64,000 bases of DNA. It comes from Paragordius varius. Taxonomy: Eukaryota > Nematomorpha. Location: positions 6,076,001 through 6,140,000 of the forward strand of contig OZ176056.1 in NCBI GenBank assembly GCA_964247055.1, read 5' to 3'. The notes beneath the pieces were generated by a model. It saw only the letters and a program-made list of their open reading frames with translations. It was not told the origin of the DNA and made no database searches. The position numbers were made by a program, and so were the translations under genes. Below, piece after piece: positions 1-14,053 of this stretch; the first letter of the stretch is position 1; the number at the start of each line of letters is the position of its first letter.

Positions 1-215
1 TAAGAACTATATCTAATGTTTCAATCGTATTCTAATCACGTATATCCAATAAATATCAATTTATTTCACTAATTTGTAATAGTCCCTATGATATTTTTAT
101 ACTTTATATTAATGGAATAGGATGAAAGAATTGTATAATTAGTATTTACGAACGAAATTATTTACCTTACTCCTCAGAAAAAATGTTTCACAATAAATAT
201 AAAAATGTTTTATAC

Positions 216-930
216 ATTTTGGATGTAGGGCAAAAACAAAGATCCAAAAGACCATGGAATCGCATAATTGTGAACATGGCTATTTGCCCAATCGTTAAAA
301 TCCATACAGGTTATCCCTCTGCTTCCATTATTGTGAAGGACACCTCTCTTAAAAACTGATGTCAAAATATTGGAGCGTTGCAATGGTTCATTAACCGAGG
401 AAGTATTTTGCAAAAGAGTGTTTAGGGCATCAGAAAGTACTAATACACTATCACACAAACATCTTGCTTGATTCTACGACGATATTTATAAGTCATCAGA
501 GTCTCAAAAATGAAGTTTTTGCGTTTTTTAGTGCCATGTCAAATTTTAATTTCAACATTTTGTTAAATATACCATTTAATAACAACTAGTGAAGGGAATA
601 AATAATTTTTAAAATTTAATTATATTTGACAGATAACACCATATATTTGTTGAATTTTTCGTTTTTCACAACCAATACTTTAATTATTTTTTAGATATAT
701 ATATGTATAAGCAAAAAAAAAATTTTAACTGTTAAAGTATAATTTCTTGCAGTCTTAAATGCTTTAGGCATCTTTGTGTGTTGTTGGGGTGTTGTATTTT
801 CTGAATACGAAATAAGTGTATCGATGATTGATGATTGCATACCTCTTACAGTTTGTTCTTCAGCAGTAAATTCTTTTATTGGCGAATGCAATCGATATGT
901 ATTTATCGTAGCAGAACTTTTTTTATCTGT

Positions 931-995
<65 letters not shown>

Positions 996-2284
996 ATTTG
1001 GATAATATCATTTTTTAAATAACTTTTATAATTAAATTATAATATATGATAATGATGCTTAACCACTGTTTTTCAGATTGACTTTGGTTTTCACAAATTT
1101 ATTTAATGGCGAAATGAAGGAAAACCCAGATATATTAGCTCCACTCCCTAGAAAGTCTGTAAGATCTAAATTTTCCATATCCTAAATCCATAAATATTAA
1201 AATAATTTGTTATTTAGAGTGAGCATAAGATTCATTGAATGAATTATGTATAATTTATATGAATTCAATTTTCTTATAGAAGTAAAACTAATTAAATTAA
1301 ATTTTGTAAGATAAAGTATATCACTAAAGGTTAGTGTAAAAAATCAATAAAAACGTATTTTATCGTTTTTTAAAATGGAATTAAACCATTGGTATTATCA
1401 AAAAATGATAACGAGGTCGATTCATGCCCATTTGCACGAGTTTGGCTAAAAGCAATTGTAGAGAGTTATAACTGTAATCAAGTAGGATGTATTGTTTATT
1501 ATGTCCGTTACGTATTATCTTTGATAATTCTGTTTTAATTTTGGAGTCACTATGATGCAACGGGTCCAAGGAAACACTAATCATATTCGTGTCATTTATT
1601 CGAGGAAGACTTGTCTCTATTTTTCCATTTCTTTGAGTATCAGTGATAGCACTTGTGCTGGTATCTGTGTTAAAAAATTTCTCCGTTCTTTCTTTGACGA
1701 GTGTTATAAGTTTGTAGTATCTTTCAAAACCTTAATTTGTACAAAAAAAACTTAATTCTATTTACGGCAAAACGAAAGGCATATAATTAAATAAAAACCT
1801 TGTTCATTTTCATATAAATATAGGATGTGATCCCATTTGTAATATTGAATTAAATCGAAGATAGCTTCTGTAATATCAGGCGCTAAGGTATAAATTGCTG
1901 AAAGTCTAGGACTTTTATTCTCCATGCTTATTTTTGTCGTCTTGGGAAGCTCTGAAGCCAATATTGGAAAATTTAAAAATTGTGCATATGCCGCTGTTAT
2001 TTGGTAAATTAAATTGTGTTGGAAAGAACCTAAATGAATACTAAAAATCCCATCTTTCAGTAGTTGGCACACTATAGATATATAAAAAGTATCAAATTAT
2101 CATATAAAATATTTTATGCTGAGGTTTTTCATACATGAGAAAGTAATATTGTAGGCGTTAGATGAATCCACTATTCGGATTTTAGCGACAAATTTAAATG
2201 TGAATTCTTGGGCATTGTGCAGAGTTAGGATATGCTTTAAAGCATGTAAGTCATTTTCATAGTTGTTAGCTTCAAACAACGCAC
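216..2284 (-). CDS. Ionotropic glutamate receptor (AMPA/kainate type), amino-terminal domain exons, partial
   Basis: Ligand-gated cation channel subunit of the neuronal membrane; only the extracellular Venus-flytrap (amino-terminal) domain is here. Minus-strand exons I can place: 2284-2135 (starts GALFEANNYEND), 2071-1799 (CQLLKDGIFSI, then ATEAIFDLI-like DITEAIFDLIQYYKWDH and YLYENEQG), 1730-1387 (GFERYYKLI ... YILLDYS ... MNRPRYHF), 1181-about 1064 (LDLTDFLGSGANISGFSF), a less certain exon about 905-740, and 473-216 (CLCDSVLVLSDALNTL ... AIPWSFGS). Introns of 63 and 68 nt separate the first three, and phases agree. The LTDFL-GANI-GF and D-VLV--DAL patterns are typical of this family. The signal-peptide exon upstream of 2284 and all ligand-binding and channel exons (left of position 1) are not seen. 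AMPA versus kainate class cannot be decided. The exons are open, unlike the decayed copy at 10440-12095. Confidence 0.82.
935..993. repeat. (TA)n microsatellite
   Basis: About 59 nt of uninterrupted TA dinucleotides inside a glutamate-receptor intron. Open frames reading IYIYIY through it on either strand are artefacts of the repeat. Confidence 0.95.
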
Positions 2285-4375
2285 CTAAAATGATAAATAT
2301 CATAAATTTAGCGTTAAATATCTATCTTATAGATTTATCTGGTATCATATTTTGTTATCAGATTAACTAATTAATTTTTCTTTTTCCCAACAAAAATACT
2401 TTATTGATTTTTTTTTTTAATTTGTCAAGGATTTACAGAATTCCGTGACTTATTTAATATATCTACACAATCGGTGTAAATTTTACAGAGAAAAACTATT
2501 TATAGTTATTAATACAATTATTGCTTTTTAAAAATATATTAAATTTTTTTTTGACTAAACTTTTTGCCATTATCACCAGAAACCAGAACAAGTAGACTCT
2601 CGATCAAGATTTAACCCAAATTTTAGCGGTTTTATTTTTATTATTTAATCAACCAGATCTTAACAATTGTTAGCCGGTCAAGAGGTTTTAATGGCATGGT
2701 TATATTAATGCCTGCCACCTGAAATCATTTCAACGGCTTCGATTTAGTTTTGAAGAAAATGAAATTAAGTGGAATAAGTTTATGTTTGCTAAATTTAAGC
2801 TTTACAGGTAAAAAAAACCGCTTTGGGAGAGCGAACGTTATTTTTCTAAACGTTTCAAACTTAGAACTGACAAACTTTAAATTTTTTCAATCCAAGTTTT
2901 ATTTTTTTGTATATAGTTTTATTTTTTAAAAGAATTTTCCAAAAGTATTTATTTTTTATTATTCCCAATCAGGGTAAAAATGATATTTAAAAATAATCAA
3001 GTATTATTAGTACTAATAATATGGTTTGCAAAAAGGATCTGGGGCCCAATAATTACTTTAATTCCGTTTCCAAATATAAAAAATTACCCAACCAGCTCGG
3101 CTTTGGTTACCTTATCGGTCTAATTAAATGGGTTAAATAATAATCTTTGTTTAACACTTCATGACCTATTGCGGTGGTTATATCATATTTAAATATTTTA
3201 AAACAATAAGCATTGCACGATTAATATATGTTTTTAACCTTTTAGGCGGATAGAAAATATTTTCTAAATATAAAATTGAGAAATTAATTCCAACATTTTT
3301 GCCGCCATTTTTATATCGTATATACAACAGGCGAATAATGTATATTTTGGAACATTCAAATTAAATACCAGTAAAATTTTGATATTTAATTTTAATATCA
3401 GCTGTTGGTTTCTATGGTGTTTAATGTGGGCTCTAAAAGTTAAAAAACTGTGAATTTAAGTTTTTTTCTTATGCACTAAGAGAGAGTTTGATAATAATTT
3501 TTAACCAAAACAACGCGTAAAAGAGTAGTTTCTTTACCAAGCTCTGGGAATAAAAATATGTGGTGAAATGTTAAAAATATATATCTAACACGAATATTAT
3601 TTAATTTAAAAAACACGGTGCACAGCAAAAAATAATTGTAAATGAATATATCATTCGATAGCTAAAAACTTGATAGATAGAAAAGAGTTATTTGATTTCC
3701 CTGTAATTAACAAAAAAAAATCGCATATTAGGTCAATTAAAATTATAAACAATAGATGAAAACGTGTCAACAAAATTTAATGGTTTAAATATAATATAAT
3801 CATAAATATAAACGCAAAACATTATCAAAAAAGATTTTAAATTTTTACGAGGGATGGCCCTTTGAATTTGATTATAGAAACTTGTTAATATGCGGAAAGA
3901 GATTTTAATTTTTATTAAAATAATCATATACTATATATATGGAGAGTGTTTATACAATATATCGGCTTCAAAAAAATTAAGATTTATATAAAGAAATTAA
4001 GATAATTTGAAAGCGGAAGTTTACTTTTGATGTCAAAATTCAGTTATATATTTAAAATTTTTATAGCGCAATCTGCCATTTTCGCGTATATTTTTAGAGA
4101 ACTAGCCTATTTAAGAAGGGCAAAAAATTTACGACTTTTGAAGCTTACAAGTAAAATTTGAAATTTAAAAATGCAGCTTTGCTTTTTGTAGGTAGTTTGA
4201 TATATTATAGTGGTATTTTTTGGAATAAAGCATTTAGCTTTCACCAAAAAGTTTTTAAAAAATGTTCGCAAATTTTGCCATTTTTACAGATAACTTACCA
4301 CAAAAGTGTAATAACTTTCATATATCTCGTAAGGAACCTAACCAAAACCACCACGATAATCCTGATACATTATTA

Positions 4376-7300
4376 AGTTATTTATTTATATCCCCAGATT
4401 TTGGACGCAGTGTTATTCTATATAATTCGTTGATCTAAAGATGTTGAACACACATCAGTATTTAAATTTAATTTGTTTGTTTTTGAATTTAAATTAAATT
4501 AAAATGTGTTTTTACAAATAATCTACTTTGGGATGAAGACAAACGAATGTTTTGAACAGAATTATATTATACCAATAATGTGTCTTTTAATACCATAAAA
4601 TAATACGCAACAAAATTTTCATAACTAACTTTTTAAAAAATGCATTTTTCATAATATCTTTTTGGTGTCATAAATCAGCGCCATATATTAAAAATTATCT
4701 TTACATAACATTTGCCATTATTTGAAAAAAACTAGCCCATTTTAGTTAAGACCAAAAATTTGGGATATTCGTAAAAGTAGAAATATATTTCTTAGACGAC
4801 TTGTTAGGCCCAAAACGAAGAGTTTGATCACAATGCTGATGTTTCGATCAGAAAATATATATTTGATATTGCACATATAAAATTCAAAATGTCTAATTTT
4901 TTATGTCATTTTTTTAATTTATTTTAGAAATATAAGAAAAAACTGATTTCAAAACAAAAATGAAGCTAATTTAATATCGATTTTCTTAAATTAAATACGG
5001 TACATTAAATTTTAATAAATACTCCATATTTAATATTTTTTAACTTATATAAAAATTTTCAAATTAATTTTTGATGATCATATTCAACGAGCTAATAAAT
5101 CTGTGGAGTTCGAACTTAAAAACCTAGAGTACAAATTCATGAGATTTAATGGTTTTAAATATTTATTTGTATTGAATATTACCCGTTACCGGACGGTTCA
5201 CACATACTCATATTAACACCCCATATCAAGTATAAGAATCGCATTTAAAATGGATTCAGTGGTATAAATTATATAAGCTTTTGCAATTAAATTAGAGTAA
5301 TGCTTAAATTAAACCAAAATTATTTTATAATATATAATATAAAATTAAAAACAAAAGTTCGAGTAAAACGGAACGGAAACATCCAAATCTAAATTGCATA
5401 AACTATTTTTTTATACAATTAGAAAAATAAATCTGCCAATTATAGATTAATATATGATCGATTAATCATTACAGATAAATAGGGTCTTATATGTTTTATT
5501 ATTAAATTACCGATTGGAATTTTGAATAATCCTTTTAGGGGTCGTCGTTGAGTTGAATTGGCCCTCAAAAAGGCCAAAAGTGGGATAATGATATAATAAA
5601 TCCAGAAAAATAAATTCATAAATAATTTGGATTATAATTAAAATTTTATTTTGTGCATAACATATTTAAAGGATAAATAAATACTTCATGTTTGTTGGTA
5701 ATTGTATGTTTGAAGAAAAAAATAAATTTAAAAAAACTACAAATTCAATGTTTTATCAACTTTGTGCATTATGTGTATTAATATTATTGGTCCATATTAA
5801 CGTTATGTCACATCACATTCAATAAAAGATATCTTTTGAACGTAATGTGTGCTAATGCAAAAAAGAAAACTGGACATCATAAGCTCCAACTTTTATCTAT
5901 CAATGCCATCATTCAAATAATAAAAACAGTTAAGAAAATTACTAACATATATATATATATATAGAAATACATATATTTATAGAAACTATGCGATTTTTAA
6001 TGTTTTGTTGTCCATAAAAAATGGTAGTTTGGGAACAGGTATAAATAACATACAATATAATTTTTATTGGTTTTTTCTATGGAAAAATTTTATTACTTTT
6101 AATTAAAATAAAAATTTGTAAAATATTTAATATAAGGAGCTTGGTAATATTGTTAACGTTTTTTTCATTCATGTATGTACATTTTAAATTTGCATTTAAA
6201 TGAAAAATTTTACATCTTGATTCCTTGGCTAGTTACTTATTCCCTGTAGTATTAAATTTTTCAATGTCATATTTTAAATCCAAGATAGAATCTGCAATGG
6301 TAATTTATTGACCACAATCGTAAAATTGTATAATACAGAATTAAATTTTCATTTTATCAGGATGAAACATATAATCTATAGGGGTGGCTTTTGGACAAAA
6401 AAATATATAACTATCCTAAAAAATAGAGCTAATTGTACTCAACTAACAAATAGTAAAATTTTTTTTTGTTGTCGTCATTTTAATAGTGTCCGCTTGTGGT
6501 TCAAACAAGTACACAGTTATTAAATATTGGAATAAATTAAGGATATTTTTTGATTAAATATTTACACAGTCACCACATCTTCATTAATATTCAGTGTAAA
6601 AAATACAAAAAGTTAAGGATTAAGCATCTGCAGTTATGTGATATATTTTTTTGATATAGCTTCAGTTTTAGGATTTTTCTTGTTTTTAAAACGGAAATCC
6701 AACGAAAATGCTTTAAAACAAAATCCCCTTAAACACTTCATATTAATATATGTTCAATTTATATTCTGCAATTTATAGTAAAGGATAGCTGATAATTTCA
6801 CAATAAATTAACCATTGCCGGATGCTTTGCGGGCCGCATTCACATATATGGAAATTAACAAATATTTTGGATTCAAACATAAGTCTGTAAAAACTACTAT
6901 TTATTTTAACAATTTCCGCAAGTTCATTCCCAAAATTCATAAATTCAGAAAATTTGTTGAAAAAATTTTCAAGTTATTGTATTTTGTTTTTGAAATTTCT
7001 CGCGGGCTACAAAAATATTTTGGAGGGCCGCACGATATTTTATTCTTTAATATCTTGAGTAGTGACTATAAATTTGTTTATTTTACAATATGATTCATTG
7101 GATTTAAGATTTTGCTGACAATGTTAAAGATTTATGTATTTTGCATCTCTTGAGATAATAAGGATCAAAATAAAATAATGCTAAATTTATAGTAATAATT
7201 TAAATAAAAAATAATCATAGATTACAATTTAGATATTGTCTAAGCAAAATTTAAATTCGTTTTCATTAAAGACTCTATTAAATAACTAAAGCCCAATTAG

Positions 7301-7544
7301 TAAGATAATATATTGGAGAAATAGTCTACCCTATCATATAATATATAGCTCTTTTACTTTTTAAAAAACTGAGGTACGGTTAAATTAGGTCGGATATAAA
7401 ACTAAAAAATTATAAAATAGGGTCATGGATCTTTCATAGCTTGTGAAGTTGTAAAATTTTAAATAAGTGTACAAATTCATTATTTGTCCAAAAAAATTAA
7501 ATGAATATAGTAAATATTTATCTTAAATATGGTAAATTATATAA

Positions 7545-7581
<37 letters not shown>

Positions 7582-8164
7582 CAAAATAAAATCTATTGCA
7601 TTAGGGTCGATAGAACCTAAAAATCATGGATAATAAATCTTAAAATTGGCTAGAATGCCAATTGTATTATGTTTTAATTATTTACTTTTTAGAGATAAAG
7701 TCAAATAGTGCTTATTTAAAGGTCATTCGATATGATATTTTTAAAAGCTAACATGTGTTTTTATAATTTAACACCGAAAATTCTGGAATAGAAATATATG
7801 ATTTGTTATCGCAATACTAACATGCCATTGATGAAAAATCATTTTTCTTCCATAATACAATATAGCCCTCCTATGTTTTAGTTTTATATGATTATGTGAA
7901 ATGCAAAATGACTTATTATATATAATAAACAGAGACGTGTTTGTATTATACAGGTAATTGCACAAACCGGAAATTTTTTGGAAAAGATTAAATTGGCAAT
8001 AGTAAAACTGGAACTAGGTGTTGCAAAGCAAGAAAAAAGCTAGTTTAGATTGATTCTTTTAAATATTATTATACACAAGACAAGCATTTATGGTTATATA
8101 AAATCATCGCTAAAAACATTATATTCGTAGAGTGAATATACATTATAGTGCCCACAAAAAATAT
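4376..8164. other. AT-rich spacer between the inverted arms
   Basis: No gene is supported. I could not align the two halves of this stretch to each other, so it is either spacer or too diverged. It contains a (TA)n run at about 7547-7579, a smaller one near 5948-5962, and two GGGCCGCA motifs (about 6830 and 7025) that resemble the inner ends of hAT-type nonautonomous elements seen elsewhere in the window. Short open frames here have no recognisable domain. Confidence 0.5.
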
Positions 8165-11100
8165 TTAAAATATGTGCATTCTTATAGGAATATCAGGATC
8201 ATCATATTTTGGTATAAAGGCTTACGAGTGATATAAGAAAGTTATTAAACTTTTGTGGTAACTGCTTGATATCTTAAAATCACAAAATTTTCGCACGTTT
8301 TGTTAAATAAAAAATTTTTTGGTGAAAACTAAATGCTCCCTTCCAAAAAAATATTATTAAAGTATATGATATGCCATATTTAAGAATCAAATTTAAAATT
8401 GATGTGAGCTCAGAAATTATTATTGTGACCAGTCCGAAATGTCAGGAAACGGTAAAAACACATTAATTTATATAATATAATTTGTTTATACTAAACATGA
8501 ATCACCTCAAAATTGCAATTAAAAGGTAAGCTTTAAAATTTGGGGGATTATATAAAATGTGTAAAAAATTGAATAGGAATATTTAGCAGAATTATATAAA
8601 AAATGTGAATTTATGATCGCAAGCGTTTTTTGACCGTTTCCATAATGCATCCATATGGTATAAAGTAAGCTTCAACAAAATATTGCTATAAATTCAATCT
8701 TTACACATTTTTTGATATAGAAATTTTTGATGATACAATTTGGCCTATATTATTTAAAACTTTATTGCGCAATCTTGGCTATTTCGTGTTCTTTAAGAAT
8801 TTCTAATTAAATCTCACAATTTTGATTGGAAAACGTAATTGTAGGTTTAACATAATTTTGATATGTATATATGACTTTTGTCATGACAAAAATATTTGCC
8901 ATTGATTCAGAGCAACATAGAATTATTTATTCATGAATAAATATTAAACCACCTACGTTGGGGTAATGGACTATACCGAAACTTGGCTGGTATTTTTAAA
9001 ACCTAAATTAGATTGATTCAATCTTGTAGTTTTATTAATCTTTCTGATAAAAAGTTTAAAACTTAATCAAACTTATAATTTGAAATTATATGTTTAAGAA
9101 ACCCCTTTTCGAAACTAATTTTTTCTTTTTAAACATTTTACAAAAAACTTATTAATTGCAGAAATAAAAACGGTCCATTCTTCATTACAACAGTTTCATT
9201 TAATTTCTTTATAAAATACTCTGAAATCAAAGTGGGTAATACACTTTTAAATAACTAAAAAATATAACCCAAACCATATTCACTTATATAACAGCTTTGA
9301 AATCGGTAATCTTTGGATAGGGTTTGAGATTTAAATAAACAAATTAGGGGCCGTTAATTTATAATTAAAACGGTTACTTATGTCTTTAATATATGGCCTA
9401 TTATTTTGTTACCTCTTTTTTAATTCGGTAGAAATTATAATGGTAAAAGTGTATTCTAGAAAAAAAACATAGAATAATTTTTATTATAGGTAATTTATAT
9501 CAAATTTATTTTTATCTGTTTTCACTTTACGTACAATGTCCGATTATATAGATATTAAGTCACGGAATATGATAGATAATCCTTTAAACAAATTTAAGGA
9601 TAACTAAAATCAATAAACTGTTACCTATGGAAAGAATAAGTTAATTAGTTAATCTCATAACTTAATATGATACTAGATACAATGCTATAAATCTGTCTGT
9701 TTTCAATTTTAAGCGCGTTGTTTAAGGCCAAAAAGTATGAAAATGGAAATGCTCTTAGTGGGGTTAACGCGCAGCTCTAAAAATTTTTTTTACGGCCCAC
9801 AAAAAAAACAAATAAAAAATATCTCTGTGAAAAAAATTTATATCAATTACTTTAAATATTATTTTTACTTAGTAATTAGTTCGAAATCATATCTATTTAA
9901 TTATTAAAATAATTAATTGTTAGGTAAAGAGTTATTTTAATGCCGTTTAAATTATATGTAACACATATAACCCTTAATTGGAATTGGTAAAATACTATGA
10001 GATAATTTCAAAAATTATCAACTTTTTTTAGTCTTAAACTGTAAAATTAGGTATACTTTTTATTAAAGAACGTAACCTAATTAAATATTATATCATACCA
10101 AAATTTGCCAAGGCAATATACAATTAATAGAAAATTTGGGAGAAACATTGTCGTATTACAGTAGAGGATTGAAATACAGTAAATGTATTTTGTTGTACAT
10201 TTGTTTTATATGCTCAATGCAGCCAGTCTATTTTTTGAGCTGAAAATTTGGCCCTTAACGCTATTTGTATTGGGTACTCCTGCCTTAAAGTATATTATTA
10301 GTCGCTAGGATCCAGTTAATCCAATCATATAACGCTATAATGTAACCTTCTCAACTACTATTGTAATTTATTGATACATAATAAATGACATACTAATATT
10401 TTTGTGTTTATGTAATGTGTCAAATACTAGAAGATGGCCGATCATCATTCATTTGGGTTTTTCTAGCAAAATTTAATTTATTTTATAACCGCGGTATATG
10501 CTGAATTAAATTTTCGAATATTGGCTTTAGAGCTTACTAAGACGACACAATTGATGCAGATGCCATATTAGATTTAGTACAATATTACGATTGGGAGCAA
10601 ATCCTATATGAGTATGAGAAAGGTTTATATTTTTATTTTACCATATCTTTTTTGATCTTATGCGTGTTTTGGCCCAAATTGGAAATAAGATTTTTTATAC
10701 AAATTTATGTTTTCATGGAATCATAAACTTACAACACTCGTCAAAGAAAGAGCGGATGATTATATAAATACGTTTGCAGCTAATAATTGTTCAATAGACC
10801 CTAAAATTCAAAATAAAAATGCAAAAATAGAGATAAGGTTGCTTAGATACATACAGTTATAAGTTGATACAAAAAATAAGCATGAATCGACTTCGTTATC
10901 ATTTTGATTATACAATGATTAAATTTAATTTTGAAGAGTATAAAATAAAAATTTTATTGATTTTTTCACACAGTTATTCGCTGGGTTTACCATTTTGTGA
11001 TGATATGCTACCAAATATAAAATTTGTTATATCCAACAAATATTTATTTAATTCAATTAGTTTTTTTTCTTTAAGAAAAATGATATTAAATTTTTTGTAT

Positions 11101-12340
11101 AGTATTTATTTAGTGCATCATGCTATATCCCAACCAATTAACGAATTATTACATTATATTTCCGTATATAGGATATAAGAATTTAGATTTCACTGACTTC
11201 CGTCGAGCCAATGTATTTGGATTTTCTTTTCGTCAACTGATAATTATAAGAAATGCCATAGTAATGCAATAAATAGCTATCACAATATCACTTAAATTAT
11301 AAAACATTAAATCACATAACCTCAAAAGTCTGATTTTTTTAATATATTAAAATTTTTGATAAGAGTTAATTCTAATAAATGAAATAGTATTAAAAAATGA
11401 GTACTTAATTGACATAACAGTTGAAATAGTTGATTTTACATTTCGCTTGAATTCGCCAATAAAAGAATCTATATATCTAAAGATAAATTTGAATTGCCTT
11501 AGCCAGTGAAAAGAGAGCTATGCAAATACCAATATACACTTCTTATTCAACGACACTTCAACAGCACGCAAAGCCTGCCTAAAGCATTTACGACTGCAAG
11601 AAATTATACTTTAACAGTAAAAATTTTCTTTTTTTATATAAATGATAGATATGTCCAAAAATAATTAAATATGTTGATAAAAACGAAAAAAGTAGACCTT
11701 TTTCCCATAAATATACGGTGTCATCTACCAAATATAATTAAATTTGAAAAATCTATTTAATCTCTCTTCTTTATGTGTTTTTTAAACTGTTTTTCTAATT
11801 AAAAATTTGACATGACACCAAAAAAACGGTAAAGTTTTGTTTTTGGCAAATTTTTCCTGGCTTATAAATACGTCATAGAATCAAGCAAGATGTATTTTAG
11901 TACTCTGATGCCATACTACTCTTTGGTAAAGTACTTCGATGGTTCAACAAGAATCACCCTTCTCTCAAATATTTTAGCTTCAGTTTTTAAGAGAGGTATC
12001 CTTTACAAGAATGAGATCGAGGGCTAACATGTATGGATTTCAACAATTGGGGAAACATTCATGTACACAATTACGCAATTCCATGGTCTTATGTATCTTT
12101 GATTTTAATATATATATATATCTAGAATCTATAAAAAAAATCATTCGATTTTATAAAACGCTTCCGCGATTAATAGAAATTATGCTGTTCACAATCTTTC
12201 ATTACTATTATTCCTGTTAATATAAAGTTATATAATATCAAAGGGGTTATTACAAATTATAAATTAAGTAAAATAAATTGGTATTTATTGGAAGTACGTG
12301 ATTTGAATAACATTATATAACATTGATTTAGTATCGTTAG
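8165..12340. repeat. Right arm of the large inverted duplication
   Basis: Reverse-complement counterpart of 1-4375. Clear blocks are about 8165-8330, 8940-9030, 9500-9660, 10440-10640, 10740-10930, 11445-11640, 11885-12110 and 12180-12300. It ends in this alignment where the left arm runs off the window, so its true outer limit may lie further right. Apart from the pseudogene at 10440-12095 no coding sequence is supported. Confidence 0.75.
10440..12095 (+). pseudogene. Decayed inverted copy of glutamate receptor amino-terminal exons
   Basis: Plus-strand remnants are colinear with the minus-strand gene at 216-2284. About 10440-10620 matches the second exon, including DAILDLVQYYDWEQILY against EAIFDLIQYYKWDHILY, but the middle of that exon is missing. 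About 10740-10925 matches the third exon (MNRLRYHF against MNRPRYHF), again with a large internal deletion. About 11500-11625 matches the fifth, and 11885-12095 matches the last one here (AIPWSY against AIPWSF), with frame breaks. The deletions inside coding exons and the lost frames show it no longer encodes the domain. It arose with the inverted duplication rather than by retroposition, because intron sequence is copied too. Confidence 0.8.
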
Positions 12341-12399
12341 GCTTGTAATAATATTTTTCATCCATATATTTATAATATTATATATGAAAATCAAAAACC

Positions 12400-13400
12400 C
12401 AGGGGTTGGGCTCAAACATAAATTTTAACAATGAGACCCTGTTCTCCGTTTGCGCTTTAATTCCCCAGGTTTAATCGGTACAGGGTACATCCATTATTAT
12501 ATGTATTTTTTTATATTATTTAAAAATTAAATAGGAATAAGTTAACGTTAATTTTGAAAAATGTGTTAATTAATAAATGTGAAATGTTGGCTTCGGAAAA
12601 CGTGTAAGCTTTTTTTTTAAAATTGGAATTTATTTGTAACTGCGCCCCTTTGGCTACATTTTATGATCAGCCTCCTGGTTATCAAATTATGTGATAGAGC
12701 TGCGCAAATCATGTATTTGAGACAATATTCCCGAAAACGTGTATGCCCATTATAATACAATATATTATATTTTTTACGAATGAGCCCATCACACTTAATT
12801 TGATCCCCATGTTAGGCCGCTTCCTCTCTAAAATGACAGTATTTACAAAACAATGTCAAAAAAGTTTTGAGCTAATACCCCAAGTTATGAAACTATGTAA
12901 AATCGATTTGAGCATCTCCAGTTTAAAGGTCTAGATTTAAGCCTAACTTTTTTTAATTTGCTGCACAGGGCCCTGCTCTCCGTAAAGTCCGAATGAGGCT
13001 TTGAAGCAAATTTTGAGACAAGATGCGACACATTATGAATTGAATGCATGATTTTAAATTTCTAATATACAACAAAAATTATAACAAGGGTGGTCACCAT
13101 ATATTAAATAGGCCAACATAAAAACGTAACGTTTTCTTAACCATACATTATATAAATCATTAATGGGTTTAGCTATTTTTAGTATAAAAGCCAAAGTCAT
13201 ATTTTGGTATAGATAGGGTGCCACTTTTGTAAAATGCGGCTCCATAGAAGATAAGTGCTTTAAAGCTGATTTTCGGAATAAGTATGAGACTAGATGAATA
13301 AAAATGTGAATTTCATTAATTAAGCCACTGCGTGGGGATCAACCTCTGTAAAATAGGCTGCTATACAGAAATAATTTAAAAGTTTTCGCACAAGGGATAT
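12400..13400. repeat. Degenerate tandem repeat, unit near 120 nt
   Basis: A recurring, strongly diverged motif of the form GGG-CC---CTCTGTAAAAT followed by GCT, AAG and a GAGAC/GCGAC-like segment appears near 12966, 13084, 13214 and 13332, spaced 118-130 nt. Weaker copies may exist at 12430-12900. The stretch is slightly richer in G+C than its surroundings. No gene is supported; the open frames at 12743-12934 and 13054-13245 look like chance. Confidence 0.4.
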
Positions 13401-14053
13401 TGGATAAATCAATAATTAATCCTTTATATTTCCCAGAAAATAATGCAAAAAAGCGCTTATATTTGATTAACTCTGGAACATCTTATACTATTGACAGCAG
13501 CTTGTAAAAATTATATTGTCCAAGTATTTCTAGAAAAAACCACAAACGGTATGGTGTGATGCTTTTAGTTGGACTTAAGAATCATTTAAGAAGGCTATTA
13601 CGACTTCTGTGGTATTTGCACCATTGAAAAATCGTATCCTCATTTTATGCTAAATATTGGTTGAAGCTAAATGCTTCTTTTTAAACATTAAAATACATCA
13701 TGAAATTATATTAAAAAAGCCAAATAATAATATAAACTATTTTTTTTGAATTGTGGGCTGTTTAACTCTCAAAATTTTGGATCAATGGACAATTTTATTG
13801 AAACAACCGCAAAGTTTTCGAGATTGCGGAAAAGAATTTACAACATATGCATTATCATGACATCAGGAAGAATTATAAATGCATATTATATTATTAACAA
13901 AAGCACATCTAGCGTATTTTGTGCCATTCCGCAGGTGCCCGTAAGTATTATCAGATGATATTAAAGTATTTGCATAATTTTTGGTAAATGTTTTTATCAC
14001 GTCAGAATTTTAAAAAACTTGGCTTAAAATAAAATTAAGGGCTTTTAAGAAAT
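13401..14053. other. Intergenic AT-rich sequence before the LTR element
   Basis: Nothing assignable. A weak open frame at 13746-13958 ends at a good-looking donor (CCC then GTAAGTAT at about 13939) but its translation matches no family I recognise. The bases just before 14054 (GAAAT) are the left flank of the LTR retrotransposon and resemble the right flank AAAAT. Confidence 0.4.

Larger units (their letters stand above)
1..4375. repeat. Left arm of a large inverted duplication
   Basis: This stretch matches the reverse complement of about 8165-12340. Paired anchors I aligned by eye: about 35 with 12300, 1840 with 10590, 2400 with 9640, 3090 with 8990 and 4300 with 8230. The arm holds the glutamate receptor exons (216-2284) and, from 2304 to 4375, noncoding AT-rich sequence. 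The arm probably extends left of the window. Identity is moderate with many small indels, so the duplication is old. Confidence 0.75.

Noticed and set aside
691-1018. Open frames on both strands reading IYIYIY
   Set aside because: They run through the (TA)n repeat at 935-993; only a short part of the minus-strand frame may belong to a receptor exon.
13746-13958. Open frame ending at a good splice donor
   Set aside because: No recognisable domain and no partner exon found; likely chance.
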